From the NCBI GenBank assembly GCA_022592435.1, contig JABYQS010000154.1, positions 26,872-90,871 on the forward strand: DNA of 64,000 nt, read 5' to 3'. Origin of the DNA: Cerioporus squamosus. Lineage: Eukaryota; Basidiomycota; Agaricomycetes; Polyporales; Polyporaceae. The notes under the pieces are model-generated. The model worked only from the letters and a program-made list of their open reading frames with translations, was not told the DNA's origin and did not search any database. Numbering within the stretch: position 1 is the first letter of the stretch; each line of letters begins with the position of its first letter. Of this stretch, positions 23,675 through 36,200 are shown one piece after another. Position numbers and translations under genes: made by a program.

Positions 23675-25260
23675 AATGAGTGTCGTGCATGTGAAGAAGA
23701 GGAGAGCAGCGAACGCACCTCTGCACTCATGACTGCAACTAAGTAATCCGGGGTACAAACTGCTGCTGCAGCTGGCGTGGCCGTCGCGGGATAATATGCG
23801 CCCGACGAAACACGGGGGAGCCCGGTATAAATCAAGAGCGCCACCTTCGCTTGCACGAGTCGATGCCATCGGGAGCCTGGAGGCGAGACCTGCGAAGGCC
23901 CGTCACCCCAGGCTCGAGATTCGAGAAGCGTGGAGGGAGGACCCGCGCACGCCCACGGCGGCGAGTGTCTGGGTTGCGCGGGCTGCCACATATGTCGATA
24001 CGGATTCCGCGAGCGGGGAGACTGCAGATAGAGCCATCAGTCGACTGTGCAGGCTTGCTTTCCCGGGTCAAATGGCCTTGTAATTTACTACTCAGGCGAG
24101 GAGAATCCACCCTGGTGATAAAAAGAGCTGCGGGGCGCTGGCGGTGAGAGGGAATGACCAAAACACGCTGCTGATGCGCACCTTACAGACCGGTTTATGC
24201 GGTCCCACACTACCCAATCGACTGTTCACCGATCAAGTCGTGTTGGTTCGGAGTTCCAGCCTGTTCCAGCTCCCGGCGGTACCGCTTGATGCGCCCCGGA
24301 GAACAAGGCGCGGCCGGGCTTCTTCACGCGATTCGCGCACCATCACTCATCGGCTTGTGGTCCCGCTGAACTGCATCAGCGCATCCTGCTGCGACGGGGG
24401 ACTCCGGAGGAAACGCGTCGACTCTCGAGGCGAATCGGAAGTGAACACGGAGCGCGAAGATCGCGTACCAGCTGATAATTAAACGGCGTAAGGCGGAGAC
24501 AGCGGATCGTGTCCGTGTACGTACAAGCACCCCATTCGTCATCAGAGCTACCGCGTTGATGTGTGGACTCTGGTGGAGGCAAACTCTCACCAGCGCGCCG
24601 TCAGAGCGTCCAGGAGCGTCCGCCAAGACTCAACAGCCCCCATGAGGTCTGAGGACTCCAAAGGGAGCCCCCCAAGTGCTAGTCGTATCAGAACAGTTCC
24701 AGCAGTCGATGGAGATACAAGGCTGCTGAGGGAATGGACTCGGTGCTGGCATGACGGAGAGAAGCCCCCGGAGCGCCCATTATAATATAGCCCGGCCGGT
24801 GGCAGTGCCGGCCAAACCGTGACGCGGCTCGCTCAACTCTCGTTCTGGTTCACCACCGCGACCTCAGGCTCTGTGTCCTGTTCCCGCTGCCCACCACTGT
24901 CCGAGTGCGGTGAACAGCAAGTATCCCAATCGATGCGTTGAAACGAGTCTGAGGAGTCGTGGGCGAATGCAGGGCACTCCGAGTCCCAGGAGCTGACAAA
25001 TGCAGGCAACGACGCGGTTTGTAAGCGTGATTGCCCAGGATTGCCCCCGGTAGCATAAACCGCGCGTCGCGTCTCTTCGCGCTCAACGTTCAACGTTCAA
25101 CTTGCCAGCTCCCAGCAACGTCGAGCTTGGAATCTGAGGTGGGGTGACGTCCAGCGACATACTCTGCAAGTACGCTTCTCACAATCTCCGCACAGCAGCC
25201 GCTCTTTTCCTTCCACACCACTTGAGCCCAACCTAAACTCGCGAGCCGAGTGCGATATCG
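23675..25260. other. Divergent intergenic region (1.6 kb), no gene seen
   Basis: This contains the upstream regions of the monooxygenase (-) and the GST (+). There is a TA-rich stretch at about 24780-24790, an inverted repeat (GGCCGG/CCGGCC) at 24793-24812, and a short tandem CAACGTT repeat at about 25084-25100, just upstream of the GST. Reading frames are short and featureless. Confidence 0.5.
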
Positions 25261-26621
25261 ATGACGTCACTCCTCCAGCAAAGCCTCCGCTCTGCGGGTG
25301 CGGCAGCAGCGCGACGCGTCGTGGCAGCGGCCGCAAGCTCGAGGAACACACCGGGGCCAGGCGTCCCCGCAGCGCGCGCAGACCGCTATTCCACCGCTAC
25401 TTCGCCGTCCAGCAGGCCCCTGCAGCTCTACACCGCCGGCACCCCGAACGGACACAAGGTCTCCATCCTCCTCGAGGAGCTGCAGGCTCAGTATGGGCTC
25501 ACTTACGAGTACGTTCGAGTACCAGATTGATCCATTATTGCGCGATGCTGACTCGACGATGTGCGTGTGTGTGCGAGCGCAGCGTGCACCCGATCGACAT
25601 CTCGAAGGGCACGCAGAAGGAGCCGTGGTTCATCGCGCTGAACCCCAACGGGCGCATCCCCGTCGTCGTCGACCCGAACCGTGGCGGGTTCGCCGTCTTC
25701 GAGACGGCCGCGATCCTCCTCTACCTCGAGCAGCACTACGACACGCAGCGCAAGTTCTCGTTCGACCCCCGCACGCGCGCGGACGAGCACAGCGAGATGC
25801 TGCAGTGGATGTTCTTCGTCGTGCGTCCTGTTCTTGATCTGTTCACGTATCCTTCCTCGCCCCGTTAGCACCGACTGACAGTGAATCGCGTCGCTCACAG
25901 CATGGGGGCATCGGGCCGATGCAAGGTCAAGGTAAGCATGGACACTGGACAGTCCATCCACTCGGGAGTCGGTGCCAGTGCCCGTCCACCCGGCTCCTGC
26001 GCAGCCATGACGCCACCATTCGCTGACCACGCCCGTGCGCCCCCTCTCTCCCCCTCCCAGCCAATCACTTCCTCAAGTTCGCACCCGAAGACATACCGTA
26101 CGCCAAGAAGCGTGCGTCATCCATCCTCTCAATTAATAGCTCTACTTATCTATCTCGTCCCCTCCCATGCCCATGCCCCTGCCCATGCGGCGCACTCGCT
26201 GACGAATCCGCGCCCTTCCCCTGCAGGCTATCTGGATGAGACGAAACGGCTGTATGGCGTGTTGAACATCCGCCTGGACGGCCGCGAGTGGCTCGCCGGG
26301 TCCGGCCGCGGGACGTACAGCGTCGCGGACATCAACGCCTATCCCTGGTACGTATTGCGTGGGACATCGCGCGTCCATGCTTCGTCGCTGACTAGTAACG
26401 TGTCGCATACATACGCCAGGGTCAGCGGGCATGCCTTCAGTGGCATCGAGACCATGCACGAGTGGCCGCACGTCAAGGTGAGCTAGGCGTTCGCATTCGC
26501 ATTCCGAAGCCAGCCAACTCGTGACGTCCGTACTTACTCACTGCAACGCGAACGCACACAGGCGTGGCTCGAGAGAACGAGCGCGAGACCGGCGGTGAAG
26601 GCGGGCATGCAGGTCCCGTAG
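25261..26621 (+). CDS. Ure2p/YfcG-type glutathione S-transferase with N-terminal presequence
   Basis: Seven exons (25261-25508, 25583-25820, 25901-25931, 26061-26111, 26227-26347, 26420-26477, 26562-26621) give 268 residues. Residues 1-50 form an Arg/Ala/Ser-rich extension without acidic residues, typical of a mitochondrial targeting peptide. The thioredoxin-fold domain starts [20 protein letters not shown]; the TPNG signature is characteristic of Ure2p/YfcG (nu-class) enzymes. [12 protein letters not shown] and [15 protein letters not shown] mark the glutathione-binding site. The helical domain includes GGIGPMQGQ, the block [16 protein letters not shown], and [10 protein letters not shown]. 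These enzymes usually have disulfide-bond reductase or peroxidase activity with glutathione. Mitochondrial location is inferred from the extension alone. Confidence 0.93.
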
Positions 26622-27377
26622 CTTGGCGGCGCGTGCATGCGGACACGCATGCATGGAAGCAGATGACGCAGTGGGTTGTGGACGTGGACGTGTTGAATGT
26701 GCATGAGTAGTTATTGATTGTGGGCACCTGTAACCGCTAGAGCAGCCCAATTATAGATAGTCCCCGAGTCGCCTTGGCCGTCATACCAGGGAAGGAGTCA
26801 CGCGCACGCAGCACGCCGAGGTTTCGCAGACGCAGAAGGCCTGAGCGGGCATTGGGCCCGCCGCCGCATAGGAGTGAAGGATATGATACATAGCGAACCG
26901 TCGAAACAGATGAAGATGCAGAGGGGGGACGGGGACGAGGAGACGTGATGCCAGAAGGTGAGTGCATGGGGTGAGTTTACGGGAGATGATCGTGCACAAC
27001 GTCCAACCATACAGCGCGCGCCCGACACTCATCCGGATGCATGGTGTGAGCGGCAGGGGGTGGTCCTTGCGCGCGCGGCGCTATCCATATTGTACAAGTT
27101 GTACAGCGTAGTCCTACAGAAACCGGATGTCGATAAAGATACAACAATATTTTGAAGTGCGAGTCGGAGGGCTAAGAAGTGAGGACGGACGTCAGCGGCG
27201 TTGCAACCAGTGCGGACGAAGGTGAGGGGAAATTGAAACGCACCCGTGAGCGTCGAAAGCATCACAAGTCATATGGAGCCCATAGAGTCCACCAAGTCGC
27301 GAAAGTCATGCTGTCGCAGGTAAAATGTCAGGTACAGCACGATATGCGGCGAGTGGAAGACCCACCTCGCGCCCTAA
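26622..27377. other. Intergenic, no gene seen
   Basis: This is the shared 3' flank of the GST (+) and the small protein (-). Several short frames lack any protein character. Confidence 0.5.
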
Positions 27378-27620
27378 TTAATCATCGTGGGGAGACCCGT
27401 TCTCGGGACTGGTGCTGGCAGGATTTGGGGCAGGGACGCCCTGCAGGGCGTCCTGGTCCGCGCCGTCCGCGGGCGCATCACGGTGTTTGGGGACGGCGGA
27501 CGAGGCGTCGTCGCCCTCGTGTTTCTTGCTGAGCTCCAGCCAGAGCTCGAGGGTGTACTGGTGCATGTCGCGTGCGTACGCCAGGAGGGCGTAGTGAGCG
27601 TGGTCCAGCTCTCCAGACAT
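27378..27620 (-). CDS. Small hypothetical protein, 80 residues
   Basis: The frame runs MSGELDHAHYALLAYARDMH through YTLELWLELSKKHEG to a Ser/Pro/Asp-rich tail ending in GSPHDD. The first 40 residues are well composed and predicted helical, and the ATG at 27620 follows an ACC context, which favours translation. An upstream extension of the same frame exists but is Arg/Ser-rich and unlikely to be coding. No family is assigned. Confidence 0.55.
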   Translation of the reverse strand: MSGELDHAHYALLAYARDMHQYTLELWLELSKKHEGDDASSAVPKHRDAPADGADQDALQGVPAPNPASTSPENGSPHDD

Positions 27621-29551
27621 GGTGGCAGCTTCGGTGCAGAGATCGGTCGATTGTGCGTGTGATGTTGTGCGAAGACGCAGGCGGGCCAGGTACGACGACG
27701 ATAAGGTATGTATGTACCCACGAAGGGTGCAGTCTAAAAGGTGGGGGTGATGGAGGGTGCGAGGACAGAGGAAAGGCACCGCGGGGCTGCGGGGGCAGAT
27801 ATAAGCTTGGCCTGGCAGCGACAAGCTGTCAGCGCGACTGAGGCAGCAAGGAGAGACAGCTGCAGGCGAAGGCGAATGCGACGGGGAAACGATGATGCCG
27901 TCCGTTCCCATTACGCACGGCCAGGGACCGATGAGACATGCGGGGCCCCTACGTCATTGACGTCGACGACTGCATAGGCCCCGTCTGGCCGGACGATCGA
28001 CCGGTCCCTTGGCACAGAAGCTTCTCGTACGACGCCGTCTGCAGAGACCTGGAAGACTCAGACATGGCCAAGTGTTCCACCAGGATCGCCGGGGTACGAC
28101 GGCGCTGAGTGTACGAGGAGGAGGCGGGCGACGGTCTTGCGCGTCTCACACAGGCGGGCTACGTGTGAGTGTCAATCTGGGGCCGGGGTCAGCTAGAAGC
28201 ATGCAATACTCCACTTCGTTCATGCATCATGCATAAGATGGCAGAAGGTGAAGGGTGCTGTACTTATGTTGCGTACCGACCGTCTTGGGCCTTCGAAGCT
28301 CCCAGGCGAGATCGTGCGGCACAGCCTATAGTGCGATACTATCGCGATTCGCTGTCGCACAACAGAGCAAGGAGCGCGTATGACCCAGTCCCGCCATTGG
28401 AAAGAGTGGAGTGGATCTGAAAAGCTGAACAGCCTTGAAGCCTAAGTCTTCAGGCCTCCTAAGTCACAGGCCCCGCAGTTGACACATGTGTCTCACCGGT
28501 ACGCGTATACGCCCTCCACGCGTACTGGGGTGTGGAGGCGGACGACTTGAGCCCGCAACAAGCTGGGTGGTTCTGAGACGGCTCACAGAGACATTCAGCT
28601 TGCCAATCCGGGGGAGCCTGCTCGTTCCAGGTCACATGTGACACAGTACATAACCTTCCACAGGCTTTCCGGAGAAAGTACTTTGGACGCCTGAGATGCG
28701 CAGATAGAGGGCCCAACGTCAACTCGGACTTGCGAAAGTCAAACGCCGCTGTTGACGACGACATGACGCGGCCTCTGCAGAAAGAGATCCGGCTTCCTCA
28801 TCCCGGGACGCGCAAGCAAAGCCAGCCGTGGACCAAGCAGTCGTGCAGCTCTACACTGCAAGTCTCTCGACGGTCCTAGGAAGATTCGAATTTCGAGGAA
28901 ACCACAAGACCTACCGACTGCGTCTCGTGCCGACCATCAACGTCATCAACCTCAGTTCCCATGTTGCGGACGCTGTCGATGAGCTGTCAGCTATCGCGAT
29001 GAGGAGGTTCCTTGTGCGTTCCTGGATCCTGATCGCACCCAGGATGCAGATCCACGCGTCTTTGCTGTGCGAAAGGAACTGCATAGAAGGAACTCGTAGA
29101 GACCTTCCGCCATCCTGCCTCCTGCCCAAGATTGCCCGTTATCACCCGACTTAAACCACAGCCACAGCTGTCGACCGCGGGTAGAGGCAGAAGGGAGGAA
29201 TTGTACACCCTGATAAGAGAAGCCCTTGAACGAGGGGACGTAGAAGCGTTCTGGTACGCATCGAAGAGGTGCACCGTTGACCCTTGACGGAAAGTTCGCC
29301 TGCAGGCAGTCGAACATGTGACGAGCCTCCTGCATGGCCAAGTGGCCAACGCCAAGGAGGAAATTGGGGCATGAATATGGTGGTGATACGATAGAAGATG
29401 CACGAAGCACAGAATAGGACGCCACGTCCGCACAGCGTGGCCAGCTAGAACCCAGCCCAACAAGTAGTCGCGTGAGCGCTGGCCGAGGAGTTTCGCACAA
29501 CGACAAGCCTAACGTACCTCCTCGCAGCGGCTGGCCAGCCTGGCAGCCCAT
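27621..29551. other. Intergenic (1.9 kb), only doubtful coding fragments
   Basis: A minus-strand open frame at about 28991-29551 has a moderately protein-like segment (AMQEARHMFDCLQANF, then ERFYVPSFKGFSYQG), and another at 28459-28764 is shorter. Neither connects to a start, a domain or further exons, so no gene is called. Confidence 0.4.
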
Positions 29552-30094
29552 CTACCAGAACTCCTTCCTCTTCCTCCGAATGTCCGCCTGGAGCTTCTTG
29601 CGCTCGCCCCACTTGTCCCGGTTCGCAGCGTGCGCCTCCTCGACCTTCGCCACGACCTTCTTCCTGTCCGCCGCCTTCAGCGACGTGATCTTGCCCACGA
29701 ACCACTGCGTGCAGTTGAACTCCGCCGCGAGCCGGCCGCGCGTCCACGTCTCCGGGTCCTCCCTCCGCAGCTGGCGGATCCGCGCAATGTCCTCCTCAGA
29801 CACCCGCGGCTTCTCGCCCTTGTCTTTCCGGAGCGTCGGCGGGAGCGGGCCCGCCACGGGCGTCGCAGACGGCTGGAGGAGCGGCGACGCGGGCGAGGTG
29901 GTGTAGGAGAGCGGCGAGGGCGCGGTCGGGGGCGGACGGTGGATGAAGGTCACGTTCTCGGGGAGCTCCTTGTAGACGGCGTGCGGGTTGTTGCGGAGCG
30001 GGTCGGGCGCACGGGCGGGCGGACGCTCGGGCAGCCGCGTTGCGTACGAGCGCGTGAGCCGCAGCGGCGAGGGGAGGGGCAGTCGAGGCTTCAT
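29552..30094 (-). CDS. Mitochondrial large ribosomal subunit protein mL58 (MRPL20-type)
   Basis: This single-exon gene encodes 180 residues. The N-terminus MKPRLPLPSPLRLTRSYATR is a classic cleavable mitochondrial presequence. The conserved core is ARIRQLRREDPETWTRGRLA followed by AEFNCTQWFVGKITSL, a helix-turn-helix-like block diagnostic of the fungal mL58/MRPL20 family. The lysine-rich C-terminus (ADIRRKRKEFW) suits rRNA contact. mL58 is a fungal-specific component of the mitochondrial 54S subunit. The gene is head-to-head with Sas10 with 201 bp between start codons. Confidence 0.88.
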   Translation of the reverse strand: MKPRLPLPSPLRLTRSYATRLPERPPARAPDPLRNNPHAVYKELPENVTFIHRPPPTAPSPLSYTTSPASPLLQPSATPVAGPLPPTLRKDKGEKPRVSEEDIARIRQLRREDPETWTRGRLAAEFNCTQWFVGKITSLKAADRKKVVAKVEEAHAANRDKWGERKKLQADIRRKRKEFW

Positions 30095-30295
30095 CGCCGC
30101 CGTCGTGGATGAGCTGGTGAAGGTCAACCCGCCAGCCTGCGTTCGTCGTCGCCACACCGAAAACTTGGATCGAGATCGCGGCCACGTGCGCGGGCGCCCA
30201 GCAAGCGGCCCGGCGCCTTCAAGATTTTGTGCGCGCGGTGGCTTCAGCAGCGGCCCTGGTGCTTGTGCTCGTACTCCGACTCCTACGCTGCAGCT
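30095..30295. promoter_or_regulatory. Compact divergent promoter, mL58 / Sas10
   Basis: Only 201 bp separate the two start codons, so the promoters must overlap. I see no TATA box. The pairing joins a mitochondrial ribosomal protein with a nucleolar ribosome-assembly factor, which would allow co-regulation with growth (inference). Confidence 0.6.
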
Positions 30296-32898
30296 ATGGT
30301 CCGTCGTCGCTCTGGGAAGGCCAAGGCCGCACACTCGAAGCCGCGAGGCGTCGACCGCAAGGACAGCAAGATGAAGCGGTGGAACAGGGCCGAGGACATC
30401 CCGATGGACGAGGAAGACCAGTGTATGTTCTCCGTGCTTGCTGCGTGAATCGTACGCTCATGCCGGGATAGTCCACGCTTCGAGGGATAAGATCCTTCTG
30501 GACGGAGACGACGGCGGGGGTAGCGACGACGGTGATGAGGACGAGGTCTTTGCTCTGAAGGGCATGCCCGAGGACCCTTCATCCGAGGAGGACGAAGAAC
30601 AGGGCGAAGCCGACGAGGACGACGACATCGACGACGTGCACTACGTCGCTGCGGAGACAGCGAAGAAAGAGAAGAAGAAGAAGGGCAAGGCAAAGGGCAA
30701 GAAAGGCAAGCAGGACTCGGACGAAGAAGAAGACGATGACGAAGAGTCGGAGGAGGAGGAGGGCTGGGGCACGAAGAAGTCTGCGTACTATGCGTCGAAC
30801 GCGGAACAGATCGAGTCGGACGACGAGGAGGCGAACGAGCTCGAGGAGCAGGAGGCGAAGCGTCTGCAGACGAAGGCGCGGGACGCAATGGCGGACGATG
30901 ACTTCGGCCTGGGAGACGTTGTGGAGGGTGTGCCTGAAGCGGACGGGTGCGCACCTCTCACTCGCATGCATCACTGCGTTTGTCGCTGACCATCCTGCAG
31001 CTTCGTAGACGAGCCCGCACCGGCACTCGTGCAGCAATTGCCTCAAGACAAGCACGCGCTTCTGCGGCATCTGGAGAAGACGAACCCGGAAGCACTGGCG
31101 TTGGCCCACGACTGGGAGGACGTCGCACATAGCTTGGTGAATTCGAAAGCCAAGATTGATAGGTGAGTCTTTACACTTTCTTCCTATCAGGTTTTTGGGG
31201 CGGGGCCGCATGTCGCGTGCTACAAGCTGCTCCCTTGACATCTCTGTCCTTTCCCTTTCCCGACTCGAGGTACCATCCCGTAGAGGCGCGGGGCGGGAGC
31301 TGACTGCGTGGTTACATCGGTTGGCGTGCGAGAGAAGCCACGGATGCACAGAAAGAACCATATCTTCGTCTTCAATCCGCTCGACTGTTCGTCACATTAA
31401 GTTCGGTTCTGACGCAATGATCAGACTTCAAGCGGATAACCCGAACGCGCTCAGTCTGAGCATGATGCACCTCCACTACCGTACGTGTCTGCGTTATTCT
31501 GTATGCATTCACGACACCCTAACAAACCCACGTACACCGCAGAGGCGCTCTTAACGTACGCGACCACCCTCGCCTTTTACCTCCACCTGCGGACGAGCGA
31601 GAAATACGTCCAACGGCCCGATCTCCTCCAATCCCACCCCATCCTCCAGCGCCTCCTTACGCTCAAGCAGTCCCTGCAGACCCTCGAAGAGCTCGACTTC
31701 GCCGCGTCAGACTCTGACCTGAGCGGCTCCGACCTCGACGACCTGGACGAGAGCGAGGACGAGAGCGAGCTCGACTGTATAGCCGACGCGCAGGACCTCT
31801 GGGCCGGGAACAACACGCTCAGGAAGAGAGGCGCGGGCCTCGAGGCGGACGAGCTCGCGGAGCTCCTCCGCGAGGCGAACGCACTCGTGGACGCGCCCGA
31901 CGCCCCGCAGTCCAAGAATGCGAAGCGGAAGTCTTCCTCCTCCAAGGCCACAGCCGCGGCGGACGAGCCCTCGCCGCCCAAGAAGAAACGCAAGGCCGCG
32001 GACGCGAGCGCGAAGCCCGTCGTCCCCGTCTTCGACCTCGTCGAGCCCGAGCTCGCGCCCTCGAAGCCGTCCAAAGCCAAAGCCAAGAGCAACAAGAGCA
32101 AGGCGTCCCCCGCCGCGCCCACGGACGACGTGGACGTCTACGGGGAGGCAACCGCGCTCGACGTCGCGGACGCCGCGGACAAGCAGGCGCGCAAGAAGTC
32201 GCTGCGCTTCCACACCGCGCGCATCGAGAGCACCGCCGCGCGGCGGGCGGGCGCACGTGCGGGGGCGATTGGCGGCGACGACGACCTGCCGTACCGCGAG
32301 CGGAAGAGGGAGAAGGAGGCGCGCCTGGCGAAGGAGGTCGCGAAGGCGCGTGCGCAGGGCGACGACCTCGACGACGTCGATCCGGAGCTCGAGGCGGGGA
32401 GTGCTGATGCCGCCCGGAAGAAGGGCAAGAAGCGGGGGAGGAGCGAGGAGGATCAGGGTCAGGAGGGGAGCGAGGGGAGTGGGGACGAGGATGGGTACTA
32501 TGAGCTGGTGCGGCGCAAGTCGAAGGAGAAGAAAGAGAAGAAGAAGCAGGAGTACGAGGCTGCGCTCGCTGCTGCTCGGTATGTCCTTCTACTTCACGCT
32601 GATACTCACCGAGGCGGGACTGACGCACATCATCTGTCTTCGTGTCCACAGTCACATCGACGAGGAGGGCGTGGACGGACCTCGCTCGCTCACCAGCGCC
32701 ATCCTCAAAAACAGGGGTCTCACCCCCAAGCGCGGCAAGGTCAACAAGAACCCCCGTGTCAAGAAGAGGCAGAAGTACGAAAAGGCGAAGAAGAAGGTCG
32801 CCTCGCAAAAGGCAGTCTACAAAGGCGGCGTGGACGCGAGCAGGTACTCCGGCGAGAAGACTGGTATCTCGCAGACCGTCAAGGGCGTCCGTCTGTGA
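30296..32898 (+). CDS. Sas10/Utp3 small-subunit processome protein
   Basis: Six exons (30296-30422, 30472-30946, 31001-31162, 31425-31480, 31543-32578, 32652-32898) give exactly 700 residues. Utp3/Sas10 is a nucleolar component of the U3 snoRNP/SSU processome needed for early 18S rRNA maturation. The N-terminus has basic RRRSGKAKAAHSKPRG, then long Asp/Glu and Lys-rich tracts. The Sas10/Utp3 domain spans about residues 215-330 (LLRHLEKTNPEALALAHDWE; LTYATTLAFYLHLRTSEKYV). The family's signature C-terminal domain closes the protein (about 615-700: DEEGVDGPRSLTSAILKNRG, then RVKKRQKYEKA and SGEKTGISQTVKGVRL). Intron 3 is unusually long at 262 bp. Confidence 0.96.
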
Positions 32899-33293
32899 TG
32901 CTCGTGCTAGCGGTCGTTCATCTATATCCTATATACGGCTCTTCGATGCTCGTATACTTGTCTCCTTCTATGGGTATATGTTGCGTGCGATGGATGGCAC
33001 AGTCTTACTCTCCGTCTGCTTGCGATCTGACACGACAACAAAGTGCTAGAAGTCCATGACATGAGGATACAAACAACCGTGCTCTAACGATATAAGCGAG
33101 AATGATGCTACTACAAGGCGATTCCGATATTCCCAAACTGCTAGCTATGAACGACACACAGAGAAGAGTTTTCGTCGCCTCCCAACGCGCACCATCCAAC
33201 GTACACGCAACTCCCCCAACAGTAACCTACATCCGACCTCCAACCAAGAAAGCGTCGTGTCCAGCCGAGTCCCGGCCCAAACCACGCTTGCGC

Positions 33294-36200
33294 TTACGGG
33301 AACCCAAACATCGGCTGGTCGACGTTCATCGCGTTGCTCCCGCCGCCACCGACATCCCCTCCAGGACGCGGCATGACGGACGCCATATGGTTCGCCTCCC
33401 GCTCCCCATTGACCGCCGCCGTGTACACCCGCTCGATCTCCGCGGCCTGGTCCGCGCACTCCTCGTACGCGTACGCGTACTGCTTGAGGCCGTCGATGCA
33501 GTTCTGCACTTCCGGCCGCCCAAGCCGGGCGAGCAGCATCCCGGCCTGGATGCAGCTGACGTGCATCACCGCACAATCCAGACGCTGTTGATGTGCGTAC
33601 GTGCGTGCGTGTCAGCGACGTTCGGTGTTTGTGGATCGGCGGTGCGTGCGCAGCAGGGCGTGGGGGGCGTCGAGAGTGAGCGTGTCGAGAGAATGCAGCC
33701 AAGACCCAAGGGTAGGAAATCAGGAAGGACGAGGAAGGGGAGAAGGGGGAGAAGAGCGGTCAGCACAGCACCGAGCGGGGATCGGGGATCGCGGAGAACT
33801 GCCACACACCAAATAACCGTTTGTCGCCAGAACGCCGGCCTGTAAGTGAGATGGAGAGAAGAGACAGACAATGCATGAGCTATTTGCGGTCACAGGGGAG
33901 GGCCGCAGACTGACCAGACCAGCGATGCGCAGCGCGCCGTGCAGCGCCTCGCTCATCACCTTGCGCTTCTTGTCCTCGATCTGCGCGTGCTGTGGCAGCA
34001 GCGTCTCCGACGTGCCCGTGCGCGCCACGTCGTTGACTTCCCGGATCCCGAAGTCGTCCAGCGCGTTGGCCAGGATGATCCACATGATGTGGTACGTCGC
34101 ATCGCTTGCACCTGCACCGCAGCGAAAACGAACACAACAGAAGAAAGAAGCACCGTTCAGCGGGGGGCCCCGACCGCGAGCGGGGGAATGAGAAGGTGGA
34201 CGCACATGCGGTGACAGCACTGACGAAATCCCATTCCGCCTCGAAGTTGCTGGGGACTCCGACGCGATGCAGGTACTCGTCATGCCATTCACTGAGCTGG
34301 GCCATGAACGCTGTGAGCACGTCGATCGGAATCCCGTCCGACTCGGTTGCTGGCCGCCAGAGCTGCCGCGACATCTGGCGCGCGATGCGTGCAAGGGCGT
34401 GCGCCGCCCGGTAGTACCCCTGGTTACACGATTCCGGACCTATGGTCAGCAGTTGTGCCAGAGTCGAGCGCGGTCGGTCCGAGGAAAGTCTCACCAAGAA
34501 CTGGGAAAGGAGCGAGTGGATATCAGTACATGCGGACAGCAGTGCAAAACAACGGAAAGACCTCTAGCTGTTCCCTGGGTGACGGTTGCGGCGCATGAGA
34601 CTCGATGATGTCCGGAGGGATTGGGCCAACGGTGTAGAAGTCGATGTCGTAGTCGTCATCATCTCTACCGGCGACCGATGTCAGGATGTCGCTGCAATCC
34701 AAGGAAACAACGCGATCCTCACAGCATAGGTTTCCGCCGGTAGTAGACACTGCGGTAGGCATCCGCTAGACATGCCATCCACCACGCGAAGATCATGGTG
34801 CCTCTTGCTTCGGGGTCCTCGATATTCGACATGACAGATTTGTGGTTGATCTGCAGACGAAGGTGTCAGTCACGGAGAAGGATGCAAACACCGCGAAACG
34901 TGTTCACCTGCAGGTCCAGCAACAGTCGGATTGCGGATCCTAACCAGAATCCATGGAAGCCTGCTGTATCCACGAGTCGTCAGGATTAACCGCGCATATA
35001 GTCTTGACATTACCCGACGCTTACCTGCATTATCCTCCAAACTCTCTGCATGATTCGCACATTCAGCATGAACACGAACACCGAACCGAAACATACTCAC
35101 GACTTTGCAAGGGCTCAATCAATAGCGCGATAACCACGTGGTCCGCATTGGGTATCCGGTGGACCTTCATGTCCTCCGCCAGATCCCTGGCGCGATTGAT
35201 CAACACCTTCGAGAAGGCGCTCTGCCCGCCGTTCCGATGTCGGTCGGCTATGAAGAGCGGGTGTTCGGAGAACTTTGCGCCCCATGCAATGACTGTAGCC
35301 ACCAGCCTGATGGTGGAATAGACGCATACCACGAAATGTCAAAGCAATCGGACCAAAACGTTCAGCAACGGCTTCCACAGGGGCAGACGGATATATCGTA
35401 AGACTCACGCTGGATGCAGCGGTTTCTGCTGAGGATCCTGCGCTGATTGCCCGCCGCTCGGACTGCTGCTATTCCGGGTCCGCTGCTGCTGAGCCACAGC
35501 ACTGGCTGGCGGGGTGTTCGGAGACGTCCCACCATTCTGAGAGCCGGTTGAGTAGAGGCTGTAGTGCAATCGTGTTCGGAACTGCGCTGGGTTGAGAAGC
35601 GGCAGCCGGGTGTGCACAATCTGGAAGAAGACTTCCACGAGGTCCAGAGCAAATCTACGCGTAACATGCCAACCGTGTCAGTTTGTAGCTAATCATTCAG
35701 GGCCTTGCCCTGAACACGTCTGATGATGACGCGCTCGTGGGACGGGTCACGATACAATGAAAAGGAGGGCTGTACTCACTCGATCCTGAAGCTCTCCTCG
35801 TTGAGGCGGTGGGCCAGCGCCCCCCACTCCCCATAAGCAGAGGCCGTCGGCGTTGCCAGTCTGCTCGCCGATCCATTCGCATGGCCGTTTGAGGAGCTGC
35901 GAAGGTTATCGGACATCAGGAAAGAAGTGCTGCCGGGCGAATCGCGGACGCTGGCAAACCTTGGTTCCGGCGGCGAGAATATGTGGGCTAGCAAGTCTCG
36001 TGTCTGGGTATCAGGCGTGATAGGGTCGACCCGAGGAGACGGCACCGGCTGCGCAAACTGGGGTGCCGGTGACTGATATGAATGCATGGGGCTTGCTGGG
36101 GCGGCAGGGGCGATGTGTTCTGCGGGACCGCTGAATCAACGAGATTGCATCAGCGGGACGGTTCCTCGGAGGGAAGGGAGAATACTTGCATGCGGGAGGT

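Noticed and set aside
29600..30150. Long open frames opposite mL58 and the methyltransferase exon 1
   Set aside because: Antisense shadows of GC-rich coding exons; Arg/Gly-rich translations without homology features.
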